Of a stretch of 7,295 nucleotides of DNA, positions 1-6,331 are shown one piece after another. Numbering within the stretch: the first letter of the stretch is position 1; each line of letters opens with the position of its first letter. The notes under the pieces are model-generated. The model worked only from the letters and a program-made list of their open reading frames with translations, was not told the DNA's origin and did not search any database. Position numbers and translations under genes: made by a program. Origin of the DNA: an uncultured Eubacteriales bacterium (lineage in GTDB: Bacteria > Bacillota_A > Clostridia > Christensenellales > Aristaeellaceae); contig ONXY01000025.1 of NCBI GenBank assembly GCA_900321945.1, forward strand, positions 1 through 7,295. Direction: 5' to 3'.

Positions 1-226
1 ACTCCGAGAACCGGTTGAATTCCGCTTCCAGAGCCTCCAAATTCTCATAATGGCCCCCCACGCTGATCGCGCACGACGCTTTGGGATCGAGCCTCGGGAC
101 GAACCCCGCGGTCTTCGGCGCCTCCCTGTTTCTGAACACCGCAAAGTACAGGACGGCTCCCGCGGCAAGCGCGAGAACCAGGACCATCAGCAGCGCCGTT
201 TTCAGATTCAGACTTTTCTTTTTCAT
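1..226 (-). CDS. Probable extracellular solute-binding protein of an ABC transporter, N-terminal 75 residues only
   Basis: The gene starts with ATG at 226 and runs off the left edge, leaving 75 readable codons. The protein begins MKKKSLNLKT, followed by one hydrophobic segment at about residues 11-30. A proline/arginine-containing linker follows, then mature-domain sequence from about residue 52 (AISVGGHYENLEALEAEF). That last stretch resembles the start of the first lobe of sugar-type extracellular solute-binding proteins, which usually open with a beta strand followed by a helix rich in 'EAL..EF'. No cysteine lies near the end of the hydrophobic segment, so there is no lipobox. The protein would be anchored by an uncleaved segment or cut by signal peptidase I. 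Its start codon overlaps the stop of the upstream histidine kinase gene (ATGA), and AGGGAGG lies 10 bases upstream. The coupling suggests the protein works with that sensor. The family call rests on a short N-terminus and is moderate; another exported protein is possible. Confidence 0.55.
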   Translation of the reverse strand, partial: MKKKSLNLKTALLMVLVLALAAGAVLYFAVFRNREAPKTAGFVPRLDPKASCAISVGGHYENLEALEAEFNRFSE

Positions 227-2757
227 GACAGCATTTCCTCCCTGACTCTTCTGATTTCTTTCAGCACCAGTTTCATGTCGATGGGTTTGGCGATGTGGCC
301 GTTCATTCCGGCCGCCATACACTCCGCTATGTTTTCAGAGAACGCGTCCGCGGTCATGGCGATAATGGGAATGCGGGACGCCCAGGGGTCGTCCAGCGCG
401 CGAATGGCTTTCGTGGCTTCAATGCCGTTCATAACCGGCATCTGAATATCCATAAAGATCAGGCTGAATTCTCCCTTCCCGGCGCGGGACATCCGCTCCA
501 CGGCCAGCTTCCCGTTTTCCGCCCGCTCGGTTTCCACCCCGTGCATCCGGAGCAGCATGGAAATAATCTCCCAGTTGATATCGTTGTCTTCCGCTACCAG
601 AATGCGCATCCCGGCGAGATCCGCGTTGTCATCCTCCTGCCCGGCGGGTTCGCTTTTTCCGCCCAGCAGTTCGTTCAGCCTGGCGTAGAGGGTGGAACGG
701 AACAGGGGTTTGCCGATAAAGCCGTTAATGCCGGCTTTTCTGGCTGCCTCCTCCATGTCGGACCAGTCGTAGGCGGAACTCAGCAGGATAAATACGCCGC
801 CGCCCACCCTGGCGCGGATCTGACGGGCCGCCTCGATTCCGTCCATGTCGGGCATCTTCCAGTCCAGAATCACCGCCTGATAATCCGACCGGTCCGATAC
901 CATCCGTACCGCTTCCGCACCGCTCGCGGCGGTATCCGCTTCGGCGCCGATGGAACGCAGCGCGTCCACGGCCGTCTCGCGAAGAACCGGATCGTCGTCC
1001 GCAAGCAACACCCGGACCGGCGGCAGCATCATTTCATCCGGCGCCCTGTCGGCCACCGGAATATCCAGCGTTACGGTGAAGGTGGTTCCCTTGCCCACTT
1101 CACTCTGACAGTCTATGCTGCCGCGCATCAGATCGATCATCTGCTTCGTAATGGCCAGGCCGAGGCCTGTGCCCTGGATGGTGTTGACGCGGCTGTCAGT
1201 CTGCCTGGAAAAGGGCTGATACATGCGCGCCATGAATTCCGGCGTCATGCCTATTCCGGTGTCAGACACCGTATAGACAAGCCGGACGGATTTCTCCGTT
1301 TCGCCGGGCTCCTCTCCGATATCCACATTTACCTGTCCGCCCGGTTCGGTATACTTGATGGCGTTGGAGAGCAGATTGATGAGAATCTGGTTGATGCGGA
1401 GCTGATCGGCGTAAAGATGTTCCCTGGTGAGGTTGTGTACGCGGAAATTGAAATCGATATTCTTTTTCTTTACCATGGGCTGAGAGATGTTCACCAGGTT
1501 TTCGGCGCATTCCACGACGGAAAAGGTTACCGGACTCAGGCTGAGCTTTCCGCTTTCCACCTTGGAAATGTCCAGAATATCGTTGATGAGGGTTACCAGA
1601 TGACTGCTGGCAAGGCTGATCTTACGCAGGCTTTCCCGGACGGTATCGGGATCGTCGATGTTTTTGCTCGCGATGGTGGTCAGGCCGATGATGGCGTTCA
1701 TGGGCGTGCGGATATCGTGGGACATGGTGGAAAGAAAATCGGTTTTCGCGTGGTTCGCCTGATCGGCGGCCGCGGCGCTTTCCTTCAGCCGCCGGTTCAG
1801 GTGGATCAGACTGATCAGGTTAAAGGCCAGCAGAAGCAGCAGACCGGCGGTCACGATTCCCACAAGCGTCCAGCTCATGACGGAACGGCTGAGCTCGTTC
1901 ATGGGGATCAGCGTCACGAGGATCCAGCTGTCCGTGGAATTGACCCGCGTATGGGCGATCAGGCAGGACTGCCCCGCGGAATTGTTCATCACGACGCTTC
2001 CGGGGGCCCCGGAAAGACTCTGTTTCAGGCTGTCCAGAACGGCGGGGGAGGAAACGTTGTAAGACTGGTAAAACTCATAGAAGTTGGAGTTCTTGAAGGA
2101 ATGACCCTTTATGATATAATCGCCCGCGTCGTCAATCAGAGAAATCTCGGCATTCCTGTAATCTTCCGTCGGGAAAGCCCATTTCTGCTCAAAGGAGGAA
2201 ACCGGAAGGATACGAAGCAGAACGGCGGACCGGAGCCGACCGTCCCGGGAATCCGCTACCCTGACCGGGCAGCAGAACGCGATGGACTGAATGGCATTGA
2301 CGGGATTCGTATAGGCGCGGGTTACGTTAACCGTGCCGTTTTCGCGGAGAAACTCTTCAAAGCTGCCGCTGAAAACGCCGATATTCCTGTAGGAAACAGA
2401 AAAGTCTCCGGGATCGGATGATCTGGCGGCGGTGGATAAACCGTAAAGATCCTGATCGTCCGTAAAAAGGATATGGGCCATCACGTCCGAATTGCTCACG
2501 GAATCCCGGACAAACTCAATCGCTTCCTCCGCCGTCATGCCGCGGGCGTTAATATAGCCCGCCCAGCTGCTGCAGACCTGCTGCTCGCCCACGAGGTAGT
2601 TGGTGGCCACGCTTTCCATGGCGGCCGTCATGTTTTCAAAAGCCTCCGTCTTGGACGTGAGCATTCTCTGCCGCTCGCTGCCGACATGAAGCATGACAAA
2701 AACCAGCACGGCGACAACGATCAGCAGATTTCCGAGAATTATCAGGCTCTTCTTCAT
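223..2757 (-). CDS. Hybrid sensor histidine kinase with Cache-like sensor and two receiver domains
   Basis: An 844-residue membrane-bound signalling kinase. Residues 4-25 and about 294-318 are membrane segments. They enclose an extracytoplasmic sensor of about 265 residues whose distal part (a 'TDSWILVTLIP' strand just before the second membrane segment) looks like a dCache domain. The cytoplasmic HisKA H-box (FLSTMSHDIRTPMN) has phospho-acceptor H347. The ATPase domain shows an N-box (N461, N465), a G1 box DTGIG (499-503) and a G2 box GTGLGL (529-534). Two receiver domains follow: one at about 581-698 with D587/D588, D632 and K683, and one at about 717-838 with E723/D724, D770 and K824. All key residues are present in both. 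There is no HPt or DNA-binding domain, so phosphate must leave through a separate partner. The start at 2757 is chosen because AGAGGA lies 9 bases upstream and the membrane segment begins at once. A frame-open extension to 2832 would have to start inside the promoter's -35 box. The stop overlaps the next gene's ATG. Confidence 0.95.
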   Translation of the reverse strand: MKKSLIILGNLLIVVAVLVFVMLHVGSERQRMLTSKTEAFENMTAAMESVATNYLVGEQQVCSSWAGYINARGMTAEEAIEFVRDSVSNSDVMAHILFTDDQDLYGLSTAARSSDPGDFSVSYRNIGVFSGSFEEFLRENGTVNVTRAYTNPVNAIQSIAFCCPVRVADSRDGRLRSAVLLRILPVSSFEQKWAFPTEDYRNAEISLIDDAGDYIIKGHSFKNSNFYEFYQSYNVSSPAVLDSLKQSLSGAPGSVVMNNSAGQSCLIAHTRVNSTDSWILVTLIPMNELSRSVMSWTLVGIVTAGLLLLLAFNLISLIHLNRRLKESAAAADQANHAKTDFLSTMSHDIRTPMNAIIGLTTIASKNIDDPDTVRESLRKISLASSHLVTLINDILDISKVESGKLSLSPVTFSVVECAENLVNISQPMVKKKNIDFNFRVHNLTREHLYADQLRINQILINLLSNAIKYTEPGGQVNVDIGEEPGETEKSVRLVYTVSDTGIGMTPEFMARMYQPFSRQTDSRVNTIQGTGLGLAITKQMIDLMRGSIDCQSEVGKGTTFTVTLDIPVADRAPDEMMLPPVRVLLADDDPVLRETAVDALRSIGAEADTAASGAEAVRMVSDRSDYQAVILDWKMPDMDGIEAARQIRARVGGGVFILLSSAYDWSDMEEAARKAGINGFIGKPLFRSTLYARLNELLGGKSEPAGQEDDNADLAGMRILVAEDNDINWEIISMLLRMHGVETERAENGKLAVERMSRAGKGEFSLIFMDIQMPVMNGIEATKAIRALDDPWASRIPIIAMTADAFSENIAECMAAGMNGHIAKPIDMKLVLKEIRRVREEMLS
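237..243 (-). promoter_or_regulatory. Ribosome binding site of the solute-binding protein gene
   Basis: AGGGAGG on the minus strand lies 10 bases before the ATG at 226, inside the last codons of the histidine kinase gene. Together with the ATGA overlap it fixes the start of the downstream gene. It also suggests translational coupling rather than pure dependence on re-initiation. Confidence 0.7.
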
Positions 2758-2766
2758 GACGTCACA

Positions 2767-2772
2767 TCCTCT
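2767..2772 (-). promoter_or_regulatory. Ribosome binding site deciding the histidine kinase start
   Basis: AGAGGA on the minus strand lies 9 bases before the ATG at 2757. The in-frame upstream candidates (ATG at 2790, TTG at 2832) lie close to or inside the promoter, so 2757 is preferred. Confidence 0.65.
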
Positions 2773-2803
2773 GAAGCAGCGATGCAGCATAGGAAACAAT
2801 AGA

Positions 2804-2832
2804 ATTATATCACACGAACGGCCGCGCGGCAA
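2804..2832 (-). promoter_or_regulatory. Sigma-70-type promoter for the histidine kinase and solute-binding protein genes
   Basis: On the minus strand a perfect TATAAT (2804-2809) is preceded, after exactly 17 bases, by TTGCCG (2827-2832), which matches four of six positions of the TTGACA consensus. The predicted start of transcription is near 2797, giving a leader of about 40 bases before the ATG at 2757. A 10-base perfect palindrome, GCCGCGCGGC (2821-2830), overlaps the -35 box and part of the spacer. It could be an operator, or only chance in GC-rich DNA. No terminator separates this promoter from the methyltransferase gene upstream, so read-through can add to expression. Confidence 0.7.
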
Positions 2833-2866
2833 TCAGAATACAATATGACCGCCGCCGGCCCTGAAC

Positions 2867-3739
2867 TCACACTCCGGAGGCGCGGGCGAAACGCCGTAAA
2901 TCATTCTGCAGGGGCTTTCTGGCAAGCTGCAGATCGATGGTGTCGAACAGCGAGATGAAACCTCCGTACCGGCCGACCGCATCCTCTATTTCGTCAAAAA
3001 ACCTTTCCCGGACGGTTTCCTCCATCGCGATATGATCGGAATACGTGGAAAGAAGCAGCCGGTATTCAGCCGCGGACAGGGTGCGGGTTCTGTAAAACAG
3101 GGCGTACCGAATATCGGTAAACCCGTATTTTTTCGCGATATCCGCTCTTCCGGCGGCCTGCTCCTCCGTGTATTCACGGATTTTTTCGGGCTGTTTTCCA
3201 TAATACGGATAATAGTATTTCGCATAGGCTTCGTCAATCGCGCTGAAAAGATCCGGCTGATCCTTCCCCCTGAACGGATGATTGGCAAAACGCGCGAAAA
3301 CGCCTCCGGGTTTCAGTATCCGGCGCACTTTCGTATACCCGGCTTCCTCCGGTATCCAGTGAAAAGCCGACGCGGAATACACCAGGTCATAAGAATCATC
3401 GGGAAGGACGGCCTGTTCAAATTTACCCGTCATCACGGAAAAACCCGGCCAGGATCCGTATTTTTCCCTGCAGATCTGACTGAGGTGCTCTCCATATTCC
3501 ACTGCCGTCAGGGCGCAGCCCGTTTTCAGAACGGGAAGGGACGCCTGTCCTCCGCCGATACCAACCTCAACAGCCCGGCTGCCCGATCCAAGCGGACAAT
3601 AGGAAAACACGGCGCGGTACAGCTCGTCGGGATAGCCGGGACGGATTCTTTCATAGGCCGCCGCCGCCGTATCGAACGTCCATTCCTTTCCCGAATTGAT
3701 ATTCTGGCCGCTGAATCTCACGGCTGAATCATCCTTCAT
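2867..3739 (-). CDS. Class I SAM-dependent methyltransferase, substrate unknown
   Basis: A 290-residue soluble protein with a Rossmann-type S-adenosylmethionine-binding fold in its first half. Motif I is AVEVGIGGGQ (about 56-65). The acidic residue expected to hold the ribose is E81 (AVEYGE). The DDSYDLVYSASAFHWI stretch (about 114-129) is the usual motif IV region, and ILKPGGVFARF (about 141-151) is the post-core strand-turn motif. The C-terminal half (tyrosine-rich around 173-181, then charged) has no catalytic signature I recognise. The N-terminus (FSGQNINSGKEWTFDTAAAAYERIRPGYP) is common among clostridial members of the Methyltransf_11 type. The start at ATG 3739 is chosen because GGGGGGAG lies 8 bases upstream and the ATG overlaps the preceding kinase stop as ATGA. 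The frame stays open to 3862, but that extension lies inside the kinase gene and does not look like this family. The substrate cannot be deduced. Confidence 0.88.
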   Translation of the reverse strand: MKDDSAVRFSGQNINSGKEWTFDTAAAAYERIRPGYPDELYRAVFSYCPLGSGSRAVEVGIGGGQASLPVLKTGCALTAVEYGEHLSQICREKYGSWPGFSVMTGKFEQAVLPDDSYDLVYSASAFHWIPEEAGYTKVRRILKPGGVFARFANHPFRGKDQPDLFSAIDEAYAKYYYPYYGKQPEKIREYTEEQAAGRADIAKKYGFTDIRYALFYRTRTLSAAEYRLLLSTYSDHIAMEETVRERFFDEIEDAVGRYGGFISLFDTIDLQLARKPLQNDLRRFARASGV

Positions 3740-4284
3740 TCTGTCCGCTCCCCCCGATTCACAGATCCATCCGTCAGAACCCGCGCCAGGTAATCCACAT
3801 TCCGCTGAACAGGAAGCGTTCCGTCCACACGGATCACCGGGCAGTTCACTGTTTCGAGCCATTTTGCCGTATAATCCTCGGGCCGGGCGTCCGTCAGGGA
3901 AAACCAGGCGGACTCTTTTTCGTACAGATCTCCTCCGGGCAGGATCCTTTCCCCGAACCGGCTGAACGAACGGTCCCGGACGCGCCGGCTTCTGATTTCC
4001 TTCGGGACTTCGATCAGCACGACGTGATCCAGGGACGCGATCAGGCTGCCGCCGTAATCGCCTTTCACCGCGGCGAAAACGAACCGGCGGTTTCCGGCGA
4101 TCTTTTCCTCCAGGATCCGGACGGCTTCCTCATGACTCCGGGGGGCGGAAAACGCATAGGCCGGATCCGTTTTCGGGAAATACAGATCCTCGCTGTCAAT
4201 AAAGGCGTACCCCATCCGCTCCGCCAGAGCGGAACCCAGCGTGCTTTTCCCGGCTCCGTTCAGTCCGCATATCAGGATCCCCAT
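3736..4284 (-). CDS. Small P-loop kinase (AAA_33 / shikimate-kinase-like), substrate unknown
   Basis: A 182-residue cytoplasmic protein opening directly with a Walker A loop, GLNGAGKST (residues 7-15), with K13 and S14 as nucleotide and magnesium ligands. The following strand ends in FIDSEDLY (28-35), the usual place of an acidic substrate- or metal-binding residue in shikimate- and gluconate-kinase-like folds. A VKGDYGG turn (73-79) and an arginine-rich, lid-like helix (RSRRVRDRSFSRFG, 98-111) follow. This fits a small-molecule phosphotransferase better than a mechanical ATPase. The shikimate pathway signature is not present, so a specific name is not justified. The start at 4284 has GAGG five bases upstream. 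The stop overlaps the methyltransferase ATG, making the two genes a coupled pair. The gene has its own probable promoter and a structured leader. Confidence 0.85.
   Translation of the reverse strand: MGILICGLNGAGKSTLGSALAERMGYAFIDSEDLYFPKTDPAYAFSAPRSHEEAVRILEEKIAGNRRFVFAAVKGDYGGSLIASLDHVVLIEVPKEIRSRRVRDRSFSRFGERILPGGDLYEKESAWFSLTDARPEDYTAKWLETVNCPVIRVDGTLPVQRNVDYLARVLTDGSVNRGERTE
3748..3755 (-). promoter_or_regulatory. Ribosome binding site deciding the methyltransferase start
   Basis: GGGGGGAG on the minus strand lies 8 bases before ATG 3739, within the last codons of the kinase gene. It supports the short start over the 41-residue extension that would overlap the kinase gene. Confidence 0.6.
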
Positions 4285-4298
4285 ATGAACCTCACATT

Positions 4299-4326
4299 CT
4301 TCCCGGCCTCAGCCGGCGGCCGGAAG
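4299..4326 (-). promoter_or_regulatory. Bulged hairpin just upstream of the kinase ribosome binding site
   Basis: On the minus strand CTTCCGGCC (4318-4326) can pair with GGCCGGGAAG (4299-4308), giving a 9-base-pair stem with one bulged G and a 9-base loop. It lies six bases before the GAGG at 4290-4293. There is no run of U after it, so it is not a terminator. It could affect mRNA stability or translation. Function is inferred only. Confidence 0.35.
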
Positions 4327-4345
4327 CAGTTTTATCTCCGCGTCT

Positions 4346-4363
4346 GACGGGACGCGTCCCGTC
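4346..4363. promoter_or_regulatory. 18-base perfect palindrome in the kinase leader, possible operator
   Basis: GACGGGACGCGTCCCGTC reads the same on both strands. It lies about 15 bases downstream of the candidate minus-strand -10 box and about 60 bases before the kinase ATG. As DNA it would suit a dimeric repressor. As RNA it would form a 7-base-pair hairpin with a 4-base loop. No T-run follows on either strand, so it is not a standard terminator. No regulator gene in the window can be matched to it. Confidence 0.4.
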
Positions 4364-4378
4364 CGGAATCTTTCTCCT

Positions 4379-4406
4379 ATCATAACATATGTGAAGTTTT
4401 TCTGAA
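4379..4406 (-). promoter_or_regulatory. Candidate promoter for the kinase-methyltransferase pair
   Basis: On the minus strand TATGAT (4379-4384) matches five of six -10 positions. TTCAGA (4401-4406), 16 bases upstream, matches four of six -35 positions. Transcription would start near 4372, leaving a leader of nearly 90 bases that contains the palindrome and the bulged hairpin. An 8-base palindrome, ACATATGT (4385-4392), sits in the spacer. Confidence 0.45.
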
Positions 4407-4448
4407 AGAGAATCATGGATTTCCCTTCCGGAAACCAAAGCTCCGTGG

Positions 4449-4454
4449 TATATT
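4449..4454 (+). promoter_or_regulatory. Possible -10 box of the amidohydrolase promoter
   Basis: TATATT on the plus strand is a reasonable -10 box, about 75 bases before the gene start. No good -35 box lies 16-18 bases upstream (TTCCGG at 17), so this is a weak call. A 10-base palindrome, AGCCGCGGCT (4478-4487), lies in the presumed leader. Confidence 0.25.
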
Positions 4455-4513
4455 GAACAAAAGCCGCCGGACCGGAAAGCCGCGGCTGAATCCGGGCGCG
4501 GAGACGCCGGGAT

Positions 4514-4521
4514 GGGGAGGG
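4514..4521 (+). promoter_or_regulatory. Ribosome binding site favouring a TTG start for the amidohydrolase
   Basis: GGGGAGGG lies 8 bases before TTG at 4530, close to ideal. The in-frame ATG at 4512 overlaps this site. That ATG has only GGAG (4497-4500 region into 4502) upstream as an alternative ribosome binding site. Confidence 0.6.
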
Positions 4522-4529
4522 AAACGGTT

Positions 4530-6146
4530 TTGAAAACAGCCTATTTCAACGCGCGGGTTTATACCGGAGAACTGCCGATTCGTCAGGCCTTTCTCGTTGA
4601 GAACGGCCACTTTCTGAGGACGGGCGACGACGGGGAGATCCTCGCGGCGCTCTCTGCGGAAGACGCGCGTGTGGATCTGAAGGGCCGTTTCGTGTGCGCG
4701 GGTTTCAACGACTCCCATATGCATCTTCTCGGCTATGGCAGCATGCTGAGGAGCGTGCAGCTCGCCGGCTGCACCGGAAGCCTTGCGGAGATGCTGGACC
4801 GGCTGCGTACAGCTCTCCGGGAAACGCCTCCGGGAGAGGGACGGTGGCTCCTGGGACGCGGATGGAACCAGGATCTGTTCACCGACGTCCGCCGGATGCC
4901 GGACAGGCACGACCTTGACGCTGTCTCCGCGGAAATCCCGATCATGCTGACCCGCGCGTGCGGGCACTGCTGCGTCGTGAACACCAAAGGGCTGAGGCTC
5001 GCGGGAATCGGCCCGGATACCGCAGCGCCGGAGGGAGGAGCCATCGGCTTTTCCGACGGTCTGCCGGACGGACGCATCTATGACAACGCCATTGAACTGG
5101 TACAGCGCGTTCTGCCAACGCCCGGGAAACGGGAGATCCGCGGGATGCTGCGCGCCGCATGCCGGGAGGTGAACCGCCGCGGGATCACCAGCGTGCAGAC
5201 GGACGACTACCAGGTTTTTCCGGGCATTTCCCCGGAAATGATTAACGAAGTATACCGGGAGATGGAAGAGGACGGCGAACTGACCGTCCGCGTCTGCGAA
5301 CAGGCGCAGCTGACGGATCCGGAAGAGCTGCGGCGCTTTATCGAAGCGGGCTGTACGGCCGTGCCGGGGGGCGGGATGTTCCGGATCGGCCCGCTGAAAA
5401 TTCTGGGCGACGGATCGCTCGGAAGCCGGACCGCTCATCTGAGCCGTCCTTACGCGGACAATCCCGGAACCCGCGGGTTTTCGCTGATTCCGGAGGAGCG
5501 CCTGAAGGAGATGATTTCCTTCGCCCACGCGCACGGAATGCAGGTGGCTGTTCACGCAATCGGGGACGCCTGTCTGGACCGGGTGCTGGACGCGGTGGAG
5601 GCGGCCCTGGCCGGGGATCCGAGGGCTGACCACCGGCACGGGGTGATTCACTGCCAGATTACCCGGCCGGATCAGCTGGAACGCATCCGGAAGCTGGGGC
5701 TCCACGTCTACGCGCAGTCCATCTTTCTTGACTATGACATTCACATTGTTGAAAAACGCGCGGGCAGGGAGCTGGCAGCCTCCAGCTACAGCTGGAAAAC
5801 GCTTATGGACGGGGGCGTCAGCGTCTCCAACGGATCAGACTGCCCGGTGGAACCGCCGGACGTCATGAAGGGGATCGAGTGCGCCGTGACGAGAACATCC
5901 CTGGACGGATGCGGCCCATATCTGCCGGGTCAGGCGTTTTCGGTGCAGGAAGCGCTCGACAGCTTTACCCTGCGCGGTGCGGAGGCCAGCTTTGAAGAAA
6001 AGATCAAGGGCAGAATTGCGCCGGGATTTCTGGCGGATTTCACCGTGCTCACGGAAAACCCGTTCGGGACGGAGCCGCGGCGGCTGCATGAAATCGGGGT
6101 AACTGCGTGCTTTCTCGGCGGAAGACAGGTCATGGGAAATCTTTGA
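4530..6146 (+). CDS. Metal-dependent amidohydrolase of the YtcJ (Amidohydro_3) family
   Basis: A 538-residue cytoplasmic hydrolase of the amidohydrolase superfamily. A small N-terminal beta segment (KTAYFNARVYTG) leads into the metal-binding HxH motif DSHMH (H63, H65). Then come K290 in the PLKILGDGSLGSR segment, H342 (VHAIGDA), H374 (HGVIHCQ) and the catalytic aspartate D437 (SNGSDCPVEPP). All metal and catalytic positions expected in the family are present. The C-terminus (KGRIAPGFLADFTVL) returns to the small beta domain, and the length is typical. YtcJ-type proteins are generally annotated as amidohydrolases of unknown substrate, and some act on N-substituted formamides or amino-acid derivatives; the substrate here is unknown. 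The start at TTG 4530 is preferred because a strong ribosome binding site lies 8 bases upstream and the resulting N-terminus is typical. ATG 4512 would add six residues. It is transcribed alone, divergent from the kinase gene and convergent with larC. Confidence 0.92.
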   Translation: MKTAYFNARVYTGELPIRQAFLVENGHFLRTGDDGEILAALSAEDARVDLKGRFVCAGFNDSHMHLLGYGSMLRSVQLAGCTGSLAEMLDRLRTALRETPPGEGRWLLGRGWNQDLFTDVRRMPDRHDLDAVSAEIPIMLTRACGHCCVVNTKGLRLAGIGPDTAAPEGGAIGFSDGLPDGRIYDNAIELVQRVLPTPGKREIRGMLRAACREVNRRGITSVQTDDYQVFPGISPEMINEVYREMEEDGELTVRVCEQAQLTDPEELRRFIEAGCTAVPGGGMFRIGPLKILGDGSLGSRTAHLSRPYADNPGTRGFSLIPEERLKEMISFAHAHGMQVAVHAIGDACLDRVLDAVEAALAGDPRADHRHGVIHCQITRPDQLERIRKLGLHVYAQSIFLDYDIHIVEKRAGRELAASSYSWKTLMDGGVSVSNGSDCPVEPPDVMKGIECAVTRTSLDGCGPYLPGQAFSVQEALDSFTLRGAEASFEEKIKGRIAPGFLADFTVLTENPFGTEPRRLHEIGVTACFLGGRQVMGNL

Positions 6147-6247
6147 ACGGAAAACGGGCGCGTTCCGGCGTATATGAAAGCCGGCGGTCCGAAGAGACTT
6201 CAGAAAGCGGCGCTGTCCGGCGGGAAACCGCGGAACGCGGGCTGCAG

Positions 6248-6274
6248 AAAAAAACGCGGGGAACATTCCCCGCG
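6248..6274 (-). terminator. Intrinsic terminator of larC (minus strand)
   Basis: A perfect palindrome, CGCGGGGAACATTCCCCGCG (6255-6274), gives an 8-9 base-pair GC-rich stem with a tiny loop. On the minus strand seven T's (6248-6254) follow it immediately. It lies 47 bases past the larC stop. On the plus strand no T-run follows the stem, so it should act mainly on leftward transcripts. Confidence 0.8.
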
Positions 6275-6288
6275 AACGGTATGAGTTT

Positions 6289-6331
6289 CCTGACCCGGGC
6301 CGGCGGCGCGGATCCGGGAGTCAGGTTTTTT
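6289..6331 (+). terminator. Probable intrinsic terminator of the amidohydrolase gene (plus strand)
   Basis: CCTGACCCGG (6289-6298) pairs with CCGG (6314-6317) and GTCAGG (6320-6325), with a two-base bulge, giving about 10 base pairs. TTTTTT (6326-6331) follows directly. It lies 142 bases after the amidohydrolase stop and extends into the last codons of the opposing larC gene. The bulge and 15-base loop make it weaker than the minus-strand terminator next to it. Confidence 0.55.

Noticed and set aside
295..2421. A very long open frame (over 700 codons) on the plus strand opposite the histidine kinase gene
   Set aside because: The opposite strand codes for a complete kinase with all motifs. 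The plus-strand translation shows no domain and is rich in His, Gly, Arg and Gln, as expected for the antisense of a GC-biased gene. There is no ribosome binding site of note.
2757..2764. TGACGTCA palindrome at the histidine kinase start codon
   Set aside because: Eight bases, overlapping the start codon; likely chance.
2758..2832. A 25-residue N-terminal extension of the histidine kinase
   Set aside because: It would begin at TTG inside the -35 box of the promoter, and the ATG at 2757 has its own ribosome binding site and leads directly into the membrane segment.
3740..3862. A 41-residue N-terminal extension of the methyltransferase
   Set aside because: It overlaps the kinase coding sequence in another frame, and the ATG at 3739 has a good ribosome binding site and an ATGA junction.
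4413..5744. A 443-codon open frame on the minus strand opposite the amidohydrolase
   Set aside because: It lies over conserved amidohydrolase motifs, has shadow-like composition, and no recognisable domain.
6166..6185. Small CCGGC/GCCGG hairpin after the amidohydrolase stop
   Set aside because: Only five base pairs and no T-run, so not a terminator. The 6289-6331 structure is a better candidate.
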